In this document: positions 8,658 to 15,464 of the stretch, one piece after another
Layout: the number at the start of each line of letters is the position of its first letter
Position numbering within the stretch: position 1 is the first letter of the stretch
Assembly: GCA_002336815.1 (NCBI GenBank)
Contig: DDEU01000026.1
Span: forward strand, 1-15,464
DNA from: Chitinophagaceae bacterium UBA1946
GTDB lineage: Bacteria; Bacteroidota; Bacteroidia; Chitinophagales; Chitinophagaceae
Length of the DNA stretch: 15,464 nt
Reading direction: 5' to 3'
Notes under the pieces: generated by a model
Told to the model about the DNA's origin: nothing
What the model saw: only the letters and a program-made list of their open reading frames with translations
Databases searched by the model: none
Made by a program: the position numbers and the translations under genes

Positions 8658-11366
8658 TTATATCAAAGGTAAAGTAAAAATGAATTTTGACCCCTTATTC
8701 AGTTCACTCTCTACCCAGATATTACCGCCATGCAGGTTGATGATCTTTTTACAGATCGCCAGCCCAAGGCCGCTGCCCTCCGGTTTACGCAGGGTTTGAT
8801 TTTTTGCCTGGAAAAATTTATCAAAGATCAGTTCATGCAACCCGGCGTCGATGCCCTTGCCATTGTCTTCCACCCACACCTGCAATTCATCGTAGTTGTT
8901 GCTGTGAACTGCCACCGTTACACTGCCATTCACGGGCGCAAATTTTACTGCATTGGATAAAAGATTGGTAAGTACCTGCATTATAAGGTCTGCATCGCAT
9001 TGTACCAGGAACATGCTGTCGGGTATCTTTATTTCGGTACTGATCTTTTTTTCATTGGCCAGCGGCTGAATGGATTGTACTGCATCTTTAATCAGGCTGT
9101 TCATTTGTACACTGCTGCTGTTGAGTTGCTGTTTGCCGCTTTCGTATTTCTCCAGGTTGAGTACCTGGGTGATCAGGTGGCTGAGCCTTTCTGTTTCTTT
9201 GATAACAGCCGATAAAAAATGTTGCCGCTGCTCTTCGTCCATGTCAGTATTGTCGTGTACGATCTCTGCCATTGCCCTGATGGAAGTAATGGGCGTTCTT
9301 AATTCATGCGTAACGGTGTACAAAAATTCGTCCTTGGTTTTATCGATATCCTGCAATTGCCTGTTGGCTGCAATTAACTGGTCGGTTGCTTTTTGGAGGT
9401 CAATGGATCTTTTCCTCAACTCCTTATTCAACTCCATCATTTGCTGGCTCTCTCTCAAAATTTTAAGCACTTCATCTATCTTCAGTTCCTCTTCCTTGGT
9501 TACACTGCTCACCATAATGCGTGCCGAAGCAGAACCGATCACACCGCCAAGTACTTTCTCTGCAAACGCTACCAGCCTGGGGTCAGCTTTTTTTGTATCG
9601 ATGGGAATCTTGTGCCTGTTCGCATAAGTAACAATGATTTTTTCTGCTCTTTCATTGCCCAGGAAATTTGCCAGCAGCGAATTCAGGTCAGGCAGATAAG
9701 CAGTTCCCTTCCAGATCATATTACTGTCGGGCGTAGCCGAATAGCGGAATATGTCCACAAATATCTCCGCCTGGTACACTTCCTGTGCAGAACGCCTGCT
9801 GTTTAGTGATATGGATACAAATGCGATGATGTTGAAAAGCATGCTCCAGAAAAAGCAATGAGTTACAGAATCCATGCCCTGCATACCGAACAACGATAAT
9901 GGTTTTAGAAACGACCAACCAAACAAACCATTGTTCACAATTTGCATGCTGATAAAACCAGAGCTCGCCATGGATGGTATCACAGCAGTAAAGAACCAAA
10001 CCACGAACCCGATGGAAATACCTGCGATGGCACCTTTCTTAGAAGCCTGTTTCCAGTAAATACCACCCAGCACCGCCGGTGCAAATTGCGCTACCGCAGC
10101 AAAAGAAACCATGCCGATGGAAACCAGCGTAAAATGTTGCGCCACCAGTTTGTCGTATAAGAGTGCGAGTGCCACGATCAGTAAAATACTAAAGCGTCTT
10201 ATGTTAAGGATGGGGTTGGTAAGTTGACCATCTCCCTTCGTCTTGAACTTTTGTGATGCCAGTAACAATGGCGTTGCGATGTTGTTGCTCATCATGGTGC
10301 TGATGGCAATAGTTTCCACAATGATCATACTGGTAGCTGCAGAAAAGCCCCCAATGAAGGTGAACAGGCTGAGGAACTTTGCGCCATGCTGCATGGGCAA
10401 TGCCAATACATAGGTATCCGCATTGATGCCAGTTTTACCAAGTAGTAATGTTCCTCCAAACGCAATGGGCAATACGAAAAAAGTGATGAGTAATAAATAG
10501 AGCGGAAACACCCAGATCGCTTTTTTTAAATGATTCTCTTTTACATTTTCCACCACGCCCATGTGAAATTGCCGTGGCAGAAAAACGATGGCCAGCATGG
10601 AGAGAAGGATAAGCCCCGTCCAGGTGGTGTAACTGGTATTGTCACTGAATTGAAATAGTTTTTTTAAGGTTTCGTTGTTGGCTGCCTTTGAAAAGATATC
10701 GCCAAAGCCATTGAACAGCCCGAAGGTCACAAACAATCCCACCGCAATAAATGCTACCAGTTTAATCAGCGATTCAAAAGCGATGGCAGCCACCAGGCCT
10801 TCATGTTTTTCAGATGCATCGATGGACCGGGTACCAAAGAGGATGATAAAAAAGGCGAGTACCGCAGCGATGTAAAAAGTATTGTCGCTTAAAATATTAT
10901 TTAACCCGGTGCCTGCGTCAGCGACGCCTGTGAGGATATTCATACTGCCGGAAATGGCTTTCAGTTGCAGGGCGATATAGGGAATGATGCCCACCATGCA
11001 TAGTATTGTAACCAATACGGCCAGCGAAAAATTTTTGCCATAGCGGATGGAGATCAGGTCGGCAATGCTGTTGATGCGCTGTGTTTTACAGATGCGGATG
11101 ATCTTTCGCAACACCGGCCAAAACAAGGCTGCCATGATCGTTGGCCCGATATATACTGCTAAGAATTCGATGCCCCTGGTAGAAGCCTGTCCTACACTTC
11201 CATAATAAGTCCAGGCGGTGCAGTACACCCCCAGCGACAACGCATATACGTAGCCGTTATTGATCAGGCTTTTCCCCTGTCGTAACCTGTACTCGGCATA
11301 ATAGGCCACGGCAAATAACATTGCCAGGTAGCACAAGGCAGCTATGATGGCAACAATATTATTCAT
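8658..11366 (-). CDS. Sodium:solute symporter-STAC-histidine kinase fusion (CbrA/CrbS-like)
   Basis: Fusion of a transporter and a sensor kinase, about 902 residues. Residues 1 to about 510 are a multi-helix sodium:solute symporter domain with typical segments EKHEGLVAAIAFESL and GGFSAATSMIIVETIA. A STAC domain (about 548-620; LPDLNSLLANFLG to GVIGSASARIM) links it through a coiled-coil stretch (about 625-680) to HisKA with H687 in THELRTP. A HATPase domain follows, with N805 in the N box, DNGKGID at 834-840 and GSGLGLAICKKI. This is the architecture of CbrA and CrbS, which sense histidine/carbon status or acetate; the ligand here cannot be read from sequence. I chose ATG at 11366, which overlaps the upstream gene's stop by 8 bases. 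The in-frame ATG at 11408 would add a hydrophilic tail that fully overlaps that gene. The receiver gene follows 11 bases downstream. Confidence 0.93.
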   Translation of the reverse strand: MNNIVAIIAALCYLAMLFAVAYYAEYRLRQGKSLINNGYVYALSLGVYCTAWTYYGSVGQASTRGIEFLAVYIGPTIMAALFWPVLRKIIRICKTQRINSIADLISIRYGKNFSLAVLVTILCMVGIIPYIALQLKAISGSMNILTGVADAGTGLNNILSDNTFYIAAVLAFFIILFGTRSIDASEKHEGLVAAIAFESLIKLVAFIAVGLFVTFGLFNGFGDIFSKAANNETLKKLFQFSDNTSYTTWTGLILLSMLAIVFLPRQFHMGVVENVKENHLKKAIWVFPLYLLLITFFVLPIAFGGTLLLGKTGINADTYVLALPMQHGAKFLSLFTFIGGFSAATSMIIVETIAISTMMSNNIATPLLLASQKFKTKGDGQLTNPILNIRRFSILLIVALALLYDKLVAQHFTLVSIGMVSFAAVAQFAPAVLGGIYWKQASKKGAIAGISIGFVVWFFTAVIPSMASSGFISMQIVNNGLFGWSFLKPLSLFGMQGMDSVTHCFFWSMLFNIIAFVSISLNSRRSAQEVYQAEIFVDIFRYSATPDSNMIWKGTAYLPDLNSLLANFLGNERAEKIIVTYANRHKIPIDTKKADPRLVAFAEKVLGGVIGSASARIMVSSVTKEEELKIDEVLKILRESQQMMELNKELRKRSIDLQKATDQLIAANRQLQDIDKTKDEFLYTVTHELRTPITSIRAMAEIVHDNTDMDEEQRQHFLSAVIKETERLSHLITQVLNLEKYESGKQQLNSSSVQMNSLIKDAVQSIQPLANEKKISTEIKIPDSMFLVQCDADLIMQVLTNLLSNAVKFAPVNGSVTVAVHSNNYDELQVWVEDNGKGIDAGLHELIFDKFFQAKNQTLRKPEGSGLGLAICKKIINLHGGNIWVESELNKGSKFIFTLPLI

Positions 11367-11568
11367 CTTGTTTTTTGGGTTTGCTGTCTGCCAGCCGGTA
11401 CAACGCAATGATGGCGATCACCCACACAACCAGCACGTATAAAAATAATATTGGAATACCTCCCATCAATTTGCCCCGGTTAGCAATGGAGATAATGGGG
11501 TAGGTAAAGGCAATAAAGAGCAATATGCTGATGAGTATTAATTTCTGCCGTTTGGATTTACTTTGCAT
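11359..11568 (-). CDS. Small two-helix membrane protein, DUF3311-like, next to the symporter
   Basis: Small membrane protein of 69 residues with a basic start (MQSKSKRQK), two hydrophobic helices (about 10-28 and 36-57) separated by a short loop with GGIPILFLY, and a charged tail ending KPKKQDE. The pattern of a GIP turn followed by an aromatic-rich helix resembles small companions of sodium:solute symporters (DUF3311-like); this is pattern recognition only. The overlap with the symporter-kinase start suggests tight coupling and possibly a stable complex. I chose ATG at 11568: the longer in-frame start at 11613 would translate through a terminator hairpin and add an unrelated hydrophilic stretch. 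Specific function is unknown. Confidence 0.8.
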   Translation of the reverse strand: MQSKSKRQKLILISILLFIAFTYPIISIANRGKLMGGIPILFLYVLVVWVIAIIALYRLADSKPKKQDE

Positions 11569-11570
11569 GG

Positions 11571-11625
11571 TATAAAAATAAAAAGGATAACACAGTTCAC
11601 CGAATGTAGGCAAACTATGTTATCC
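11571..11625 (-). terminator. Intrinsic terminator or attenuator between the two minus-strand gene sets
   Basis: On the minus strand, arms GGATAACATAGTT and AACTGTGTTATCC can form 13 consecutive RNA pairs (one G-U) around a 15-base loop (11598-11612). They are followed directly by TTTTTATTTTTATA. This is a textbook Rho-independent shape for transcripts from the porin/transporter genes. The U-rich tract ends just before the ATG at 11568, so transcription into the sensor genes must read through it or start within this gap. Confidence 0.8.
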
Positions 11626-11643
11626 GTGCAAGCAGTAATGATC

Positions 11644-11901
11644 TTAATAGTCGGTGATCTCTGCAGAACTTTCAGGAAGGTGCTCGTAATATCCTTTTAC
11701 TGCATAGTAACCGAAAATAAACAGTCCGATACAAATCGGAAAGAAGATGATCAGGATAATGCTCCATTGCAGTGTTACATTTGACCTGGTGGCTTCTGTT
11801 GCATTGCCGATCTTTTCACTTGCCTGCCATACCAGGAATGCTACAATGGAGGGAGACAGGAGCATCCAGATGATCCCTAAATATTTTTTTAATGCATTCA
11901 T
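11644..11901 (-). CDS. Small two-helix membrane protein accompanying the MHS transporter (DUF6814-like)
   Basis: Protein of 85 residues with a short basic N-terminus (MNALKKYLG), a first helix at about 7-25, a polar linker of about 20 residues, a second strongly hydrophobic helix at about 46-69 containing FFPICIGLFIFGYYAVKG, and an acidic tail ending EITDY. Bacteroidota genomes often carry such a gene directly after MHS-type transporters; I recall the family name DUF6814 but could not verify it. It starts 26 bases after the transporter stop and is followed by the terminator 18 bases beyond its own stop. That placement makes it the last gene of the porin-transporter set. A role as a transporter accessory subunit is inference. 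Confidence 0.8.
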   Translation of the reverse strand: MNALKKYLGIIWMLLSPSIVAFLVWQASEKIGNATEATRSNVTLQWSIILIIFFPICIGLFIFGYYAVKGYYEHLPESSAEITDY

Positions 11902-11927
11902 ATAGTTAAGTTTAATAGTGTTTAAAA

Positions 11928-13625
11928 TTAATCCATTACATCTTCGTCAATGTGGTTGCTCAGGTAGATGGCGCCGATGATCAAACAAAGCGCTGCAATA
12001 CCGATCGGGTACCATAAGCCTGCCAGCGGATCGCCTCCGGGCAGGTCTTTTGTTTTGGTAAATTCAACGATCAGTGTTCCCAGGAAAGGCACCAGGCCTC
12101 CGAATACACCGTTACCAATATGATACGGCAGTGACATGGAGGTATACCGGATCTTGGTAGGGAATAACTCTACCAGGAAGGCAGCCATAGGGCCATATAC
12201 CATGGTTACAAAAACGATCAGGATAAAAACTAAGAACACCATCTTCCAGAATGTATTACTGTCCAATGATTTTTCGATCGCCACACCTGCCTTCGCTGAT
12301 TTCTTTTCTACACCGATATAAGTGATACCATCAGGCAAACTAACACCGGCAGCCACTTTGGCTTTTGTTAACACCGTATCCATTTGAGTAGGATCATCTT
12401 TTTTGGGAATGATGTATGCGATGGATGCTGTATTACCTGAATAGTCACTGCTGAAGTGCAGGGTGTCTGTTTTTGTGAACGTGTAAACAGCGCCATCGGT
12501 ATACACCGAATCGTATTTGATGCTCACTATTGCTTTCTTTTTATCTTTTGCATCAACCGCTGTTACCGGGCCTGATTTGGTAGTTTTGGATACATCGATC
12601 AGTACTCTTTTGGATGCAACATTGGTGTAGTCAAGAAAGGTTTGATAGATGGGCCGGTAAGAAAATATTGCCAGTAACATTCCCACCAGCATGATCCATT
12701 TCCTGCCAATACGGTCACTTAGCGAACCAAATATTACGAAGAAAGGTGTCGCAAATAAGATTGCGATGAGCAGGATATTCCTGGAGTCGACAAAGTTTAC
12801 TTTACAGATGTTCTCAATAAATGTTTGTGCATAAAACTGGCCGGTATACCAAACAACACCCTGTCCCATTACAGCACCAAACAAGGCTACCAGTACCATT
12901 TTGAAATTTGCACGGTGACCGAAACTTTCTTTCAGTGGATTAACAGAGTGTTTTCCTTCTGCTTTTACTTTCGCAAACATAGGCGATTCACTCATGCGCA
13001 TGCGGATGATGATGGACACAATTACCAACAGCAGGGAGATCCAGAAAGGGTAACGCCATCCACCCCATTCTGAAGAGAATTTTTCAATGCCTTGTCCCTG
13101 GCGAATAAGAATGATAATGCCCAATGCAAGAAATAATCCAAGTGTTGCAGTGGTTTGTATCCAGCTGGTCCAGTATCCACGGCGCTTTGCAGGCGCATGT
13201 TCGGCAACGTAAGTAGCTGCACCGCCATATTCACCACCCAATGCAAGGCCCTGTACCAAACGCAGTACCAGTACCAAAATAGGTGCTGCCCAGCCAATGC
13301 TTTTAAAACCAGGTACTAAGCCGATCGCAAAGGTTGATCCTCCCATTAGAACCAGCGTAAGCAAAAAGGTATGTTTACGGCCAATCATATCACCCAGTCG
13401 CCCGAATACCAGTGCACCAAAAGGGCGCACGATAAAGCCGGCGGCAAAAATGGCCAGTGTACTTAGTAATGCTGATGTGCCGGAGTCTTCAGGAAAGAAT
13501 TGTTTGGAGATGATGGTAGCAAGCATACCAAATATATAGAAGTCGTACCATTCTATCAGTGTACCGACGGAAGAGGCGCCAATAATAAAGCCCATCCCTT
13601 TTTCGGTGTTGTTTTGATTACTCAT
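11928..13625 (-). CDS. MHS-family (ProP/KgtP-like) MFS symporter with large extracytoplasmic insert
   Basis: Major facilitator superfamily proton symporter of the metabolite:H+ type, 565 residues against about 430-500 in typical members. Diagnostic motifs are GTLIEWYDFYIFG in helix 1, RPFGALVFGRLGDMIGRK at about 67-84, LVQGLALGGEYGGAATYVAEH at about 123-143, and the second-half motif GSLSDRIGRK at 300-309. Residues about 328-458 form a hydrophilic, strand-rich insert between helices 9 and 10, a loop that should face the periplasm. After it come VYGPMAAFLVELFPTKIRY and the last helices. Relatives carry osmolytes, 2-oxoglutarate, shikimate, citrate or other carboxylates; the substrate here is unknown. 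It lies 23 bases after the outer-membrane barrel gene, suggesting outer- and inner-membrane steps of one uptake route. Confidence 0.93.
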   Translation of the reverse strand: MSNQNNTEKGMGFIIGASSVGTLIEWYDFYIFGMLATIISKQFFPEDSGTSALLSTLAIFAAGFIVRPFGALVFGRLGDMIGRKHTFLLTLVLMGGSTFAIGLVPGFKSIGWAAPILVLVLRLVQGLALGGEYGGAATYVAEHAPAKRRGYWTSWIQTTATLGLFLALGIIILIRQGQGIEKFSSEWGGWRYPFWISLLLVIVSIIIRMRMSESPMFAKVKAEGKHSVNPLKESFGHRANFKMVLVALFGAVMGQGVVWYTGQFYAQTFIENICKVNFVDSRNILLIAILFATPFFVIFGSLSDRIGRKWIMLVGMLLAIFSYRPIYQTFLDYTNVASKRVLIDVSKTTKSGPVTAVDAKDKKKAIVSIKYDSVYTDGAVYTFTKTDTLHFSSDYSGNTASIAYIIPKKDDPTQMDTVLTKAKVAAGVSLPDGITYIGVEKKSAKAGVAIEKSLDSNTFWKMVFLVFILIVFVTMVYGPMAAFLVELFPTKIRYTSMSLPYHIGNGVFGGLVPFLGTLIVEFTKTKDLPGGDPLAGLWYPIGIAALCLIIGAIYLSNHIDEDVMD

Positions 13626-13648
13626 GATCGTATTGATGGTTTAGGTTG

Positions 13649-14938
13649 TTAAAAAGAAAAACTGGTTGTAAAAAGCAGGCGCACATTGTTTGCATTGTCT
13701 GTAGCGCCGTTTACTTTACCATTATTTGTTGTGCTGCCGTATTTTGCCGAAGTGTATTCTACTTCTGTTCCGATTTTAAATTTACCGGATATAATTTCAA
13801 CTCTGGGAGAAACACGGAAAATATTTTTAATACTTCTGCCGGTCACTGCAATGCCTCTTCCATAGGCAATGCTGCCTGCATCGCCGGCGCCATCGTTACT
13901 GGTGTAACCAACAAACAGGCCGGGTACTAGTTTTTTACCGGTCCCGGAAATCTCGAACCAGAAAGATTTTGTTTTAGTAGCCTTGTATTTTTCCAGTTTC
14001 GTGGTGCTGTCTACGTAAGCAAGGTAGCCGCCGATCATCAGGTGGTCGGTAAGATTTTGCCCGATCACCGCTTCTGCTTTAATAATCACGGGTTTGGTGG
14101 TCAGTTTTGCGTAAGCAATAAATGAAGCGCTATTCACTTTTTCCTTCGATACAATATTAGGTGTACCTGCATTTAATTTGGGGCGCAATGATTTAAAATC
14201 TATACCGGCGCCTGCACCGAAATGATCATCCTTGTATTGCAGCTGTGCATGCAGGTTAGGTATTACACTGTTGCGGAGTGGATCAGTGGCGTTGTAACCA
14301 CTTGGTGCCACGCTTGCAAAATCCCTTTGCGAAATGATGGCTAGTAACAACGACAGTTTATTTGCTTTGTCGAGCTTTTGGGTTAGTCGTACCTGTGGGC
14401 TTCGGTTAAAGGGTTGAAAAGGCATGCCGGTATTAAAATCAACTACACCAGGATAGCAATCAGTAGCAAACATCGGGTGCCAGTATTGCCCGAATGCCAG
14501 TTGCGTTTTGGGCCAGTCTAGTTTTGCCCAGGCGTGGCGAAGCCGGAATTCATTGATATCGCCTTCAATGTTTCCAAAAAATTCCGCTTCCAGTATGGCG
14601 GAGGTTTTAGCGCCAAATGCATCCGGACCGGTGATGGATCCGCCCAGCCTGGAAGTGATGGCAAGCATGTGAAAGGTTGGTGCGGCATTGATGTCTTTAC
14701 CATTTGCATCCAGCGCTTTGTCTTTTGCATACAATGACAGTTCGCCTTCCCTTGCCGAAACAAGTTGGCGGGAATCGAACATCATGTCGTTTCGTACAAA
14801 GCCATAAAGTTTGATGCCCCAGGCAGGAGCCGGGTCTGCAGGCTTTGCGGCAGGCGTTTGAGCTGCAGCGTTGTTAACTGCTGTAACGAGTAAGATCATA
14901 CTCAGCAGCCGCTGTGGTGAAGCAAGCAATCGTTTCAT
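13649..14938 (-). CDS. Outer-membrane beta-barrel porin paired with the MHS transporter
   Basis: Predicted outer-membrane barrel of 429 residues. The signal peptide has a basic start (MKRLLASPQR), a hydrophobic core and likely cleavage at NNAAA before Gln. A short Ala/Pro-rich linker precedes the first strand, WGIKLYGFVRNDMMFDSR. The rest shows repeated amphipathic strands such as AWAKLDWPKTQLAFGQYWHPMF, and the protein ends in TTSFSF with a terminal Phe. It resembles porin-type (DcaP or phosphate-selective porin-like) barrels only in general features; I cannot assign a family. It is the first gene of the minus-strand uptake set, 23 bases before the MHS transporter, with the likely promoter directly upstream. 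Substrate unknown. Confidence 0.85.
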   Translation of the reverse strand: MKRLLASPQRLLSMILLVTAVNNAAAQTPAAKPADPAPAWGIKLYGFVRNDMMFDSRQLVSAREGELSLYAKDKALDANGKDINAAPTFHMLAITSRLGGSITGPDAFGAKTSAILEAEFFGNIEGDINEFRLRHAWAKLDWPKTQLAFGQYWHPMFATDCYPGVVDFNTGMPFQPFNRSPQVRLTQKLDKANKLSLLLAIISQRDFASVAPSGYNATDPLRNSVIPNLHAQLQYKDDHFGAGAGIDFKSLRPKLNAGTPNIVSKEKVNSASFIAYAKLTTKPVIIKAEAVIGQNLTDHLMIGGYLAYVDSTTKLEKYKATKTKSFWFEISGTGKKLVPGLFVGYTSNDGAGDAGSIAYGRGIAVTGRSIKNIFRVSPRVEIISGKFKIGTEVEYTSAKYGSTTNNGKVNGATDNANNVRLLFTTSFSF

Positions 14939-14958
14939 CGTTTTAGTTTTAGTGATGG

Positions 14959-14988
14959 CAAAAATGTGAGATCAAATGTTGGCTAAAA
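14959..14988 (-). promoter_or_regulatory. Possible Bacteroidota promoter for the porin-transporter operon
   Basis: On the minus strand CATTTTTG (14959-14966) matches the Bacteroidota -7 element TAnnTTTG at every defined position except the first. A weak -33-like TTTT lies 18 bases upstream (14985-14988). This would give a leader of only about 15 bases before the ATG at 14938. The match is suggestive only. Confidence 0.35.
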
Positions 14989-15009
14989 CTTACACGAAGA
15001 AAACTTACA
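14985..15009. repeat. 10-bp direct repeat upstream of the porin operon (candidate operator)
   Basis: On the minus strand TGTAAGTTTT occurs twice without mismatch, at 15000-15009 and 14985-14994, separated by CTTCG (15 bases centre to centre). The repeat lies in the 99-base gap between the InsA-like gene and the porin gene, and its proximal copy overlaps the putative -33 region. Position and exact repetition suggest a regulator binding site; the regulator is unknown. Confidence 0.5.
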
Positions 15010-15013
15010 GGTA

Positions 15014-15024
15014 TAGCAATGCTA
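15014..15024. repeat. Short palindrome beside the direct repeat
   Basis: TAGCAATGCTA has perfect 5-bp arms around a single central base, and lies 4 bases from the direct repeat and 13 bases from the stop of the InsA-like gene. It could be part of the same control region, but a palindrome this short is often chance. Confidence 0.25.
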
Positions 15025-15037
15025 AATGGTATATCTT

Positions 15038-15464
15038 TTATAAACTATTTTTTTTAAAGCGCTCCCATTTGATCAGCATAAACTTGTCACCCAGTTCTGT
15101 GATCATACAACCGGCACTTTTTAAAGAATCCTTATTGCTGAAAAACTGCACCAGCTCTGCATGATTCAGCACTTTGTAGGTGGGGCGGTACTCATGATTT
15201 TCCGGCGCCCTGATATTATACTTCTTTACCCAGTTCATTACCGATACATGGCTGATGCCCAATATCCTTTCAATTTCCCTGAGCGTTACGCCTTCAATAT
15301 ACAACTGCAGGGCCTTGATTACATAATAAGGGTCAATGTTTTTACCATCCTTCATTACGGTAAAAAAATAATTGCAATGTTTGCAGCGGAAGCGCTGTCT
15401 TCCTTTAACGACGCCACTTTTGGCAACGTCTTCATTGTGGCATTTGGGGCAGGCAATCTGTTTC
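15038..15464 (-). CDS. IS1 InsA-like zinc-ribbon/HTH protein, 5' end outside the window
   Basis: About 141 residues are visible; the frame is open to the window edge, so Met at 15355 is internal. The first visible residues form a Cys4 zinc ribbon, CPKC then, about 22 residues on, CKHC, with GRQRFRCKHCNYFF as in the N-terminal zinc-binding domain of IS1 InsA. A helix-turn-helix follows (visible residues about 45-75: ALQLYIEGVTLREIERILG, then ISHVSVMNWVKKYNIR). The remaining roughly 60 residues, through LKSAGCMITELGDKFMLIKW, do not look like a transposase catalytic domain, and the protein ends there. No insB-like DDE gene, frameshift site or terminal inverted repeat is visible downstream before the porin gene. 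I read it as a domesticated DNA-binding protein and possible regulator of the adjacent operon. A decayed IS1 fragment is the alternative. Confidence 0.8.
   Translation of the reverse strand, partial: KQIACPKCHNEDVAKSGVVKGRQRFRCKHCNYFFTVMKDGKNIDPYYVIKALQLYIEGVTLREIERILGISHVSVMNWVKKYNIRAPENHEYRPTYKVLNHAELVQFFSNKDSLKSAGCMITELGDKFMLIKWERFKKNSL

Noticed and set aside
9070..9627. 185-codon open frame on the plus strand inside the symporter-kinase gene
   Set aside because: Antisense to strongly conserved STAC and kinase sequence; its translation is Ser/Leu/Cys-rich with no recognisable domain.
11367..11408. Longer N-terminus of the symporter-kinase starting at 11408
   Set aside because: Adds a polar 14-residue tail lying wholly within the upstream small gene; symporter family proteins start near the first helix, matching ATG at 11366.
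11569..11613. Longer N-terminus of the 69-residue membrane protein starting at 11613
   Set aside because: It would code through the terminator hairpin and its U-tract; the basic MQSKSK start before the first helix is more natural.
15038..15464. Intact IS1 insertion sequence
   Set aside because: Only an InsA-like zinc-ribbon/HTH protein is visible, with no DDE transposase gene, no terminal inverted repeats and no target duplication in the window.

Overview
The window looks like chromosomal DNA from a Bacteroidota bacterium, probably Chitinophagaceae-like. This is inferred from several features: weak or absent Shine-Dalgarno sequences, outer-membrane proteins with signal peptides ending in Ala-Gln, a kdp operon that carries its own outer-membrane barrel and a split KdpD, and AT-rich CATTTTTG-type promoter sequence. 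There are no rRNA or tRNA genes and no CRISPR array. Genes are packed tightly, and no gap exceeds about 100 bases.

Left half, plus strand (1-8273): a high-affinity potassium uptake operon. The order is kdpA (first few codons lie outside the window), kdpB, kdpC, a predicted outer-membrane beta-barrel, a short cytoplasmic KdpD containing only the KdpD sensor domain and a USP-like domain, and a separate membrane histidine kinase (HAMP-PAS-HisKA-HATPase) that overlaps kdpD by one base. KdpA, B and C form the K+-pumping ATPase. The barrel may let K+ through the outer membrane. The two last proteins together correspond to one full-length KdpD of Proteobacteria. No KdpE-like output regulator is visible, so it may lie upstream.

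Right half, minus strand (read from 15464 down to 8275): at the right edge is an incomplete gene for a small protein with an IS1 InsA-type Cys4 zinc ribbon and helix-turn-helix but no catalytic transposase partner. A 99-base gap follows, with a possible promoter and a 10-bp direct repeat. Then come a second outer-membrane barrel, an MHS-family (ProP/KgtP-like) transporter with an unusual extracytoplasmic insert of about 130 residues, and a small two-helix membrane protein. A strong intrinsic terminator follows, and almost directly behind it a second small two-helix protein, a CbrA/CrbS-like fusion of a sodium:solute symporter with a STAC domain and histidine kinase, and a receiver-only response regulator. 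I read this as an uptake-and-sensing module for a small organic solute. Acetate or another carboxylate is a guess based on CrbS-type relatives.

The two modules meet tail to tail at 8273/8275 with one base between the stop codons. The points most worth following are the apparently domesticated InsA-like protein next to the direct-repeat site, the terminator placed 8 bases before a start codon, the receiver without an output domain, and the insert in the MHS transporter.
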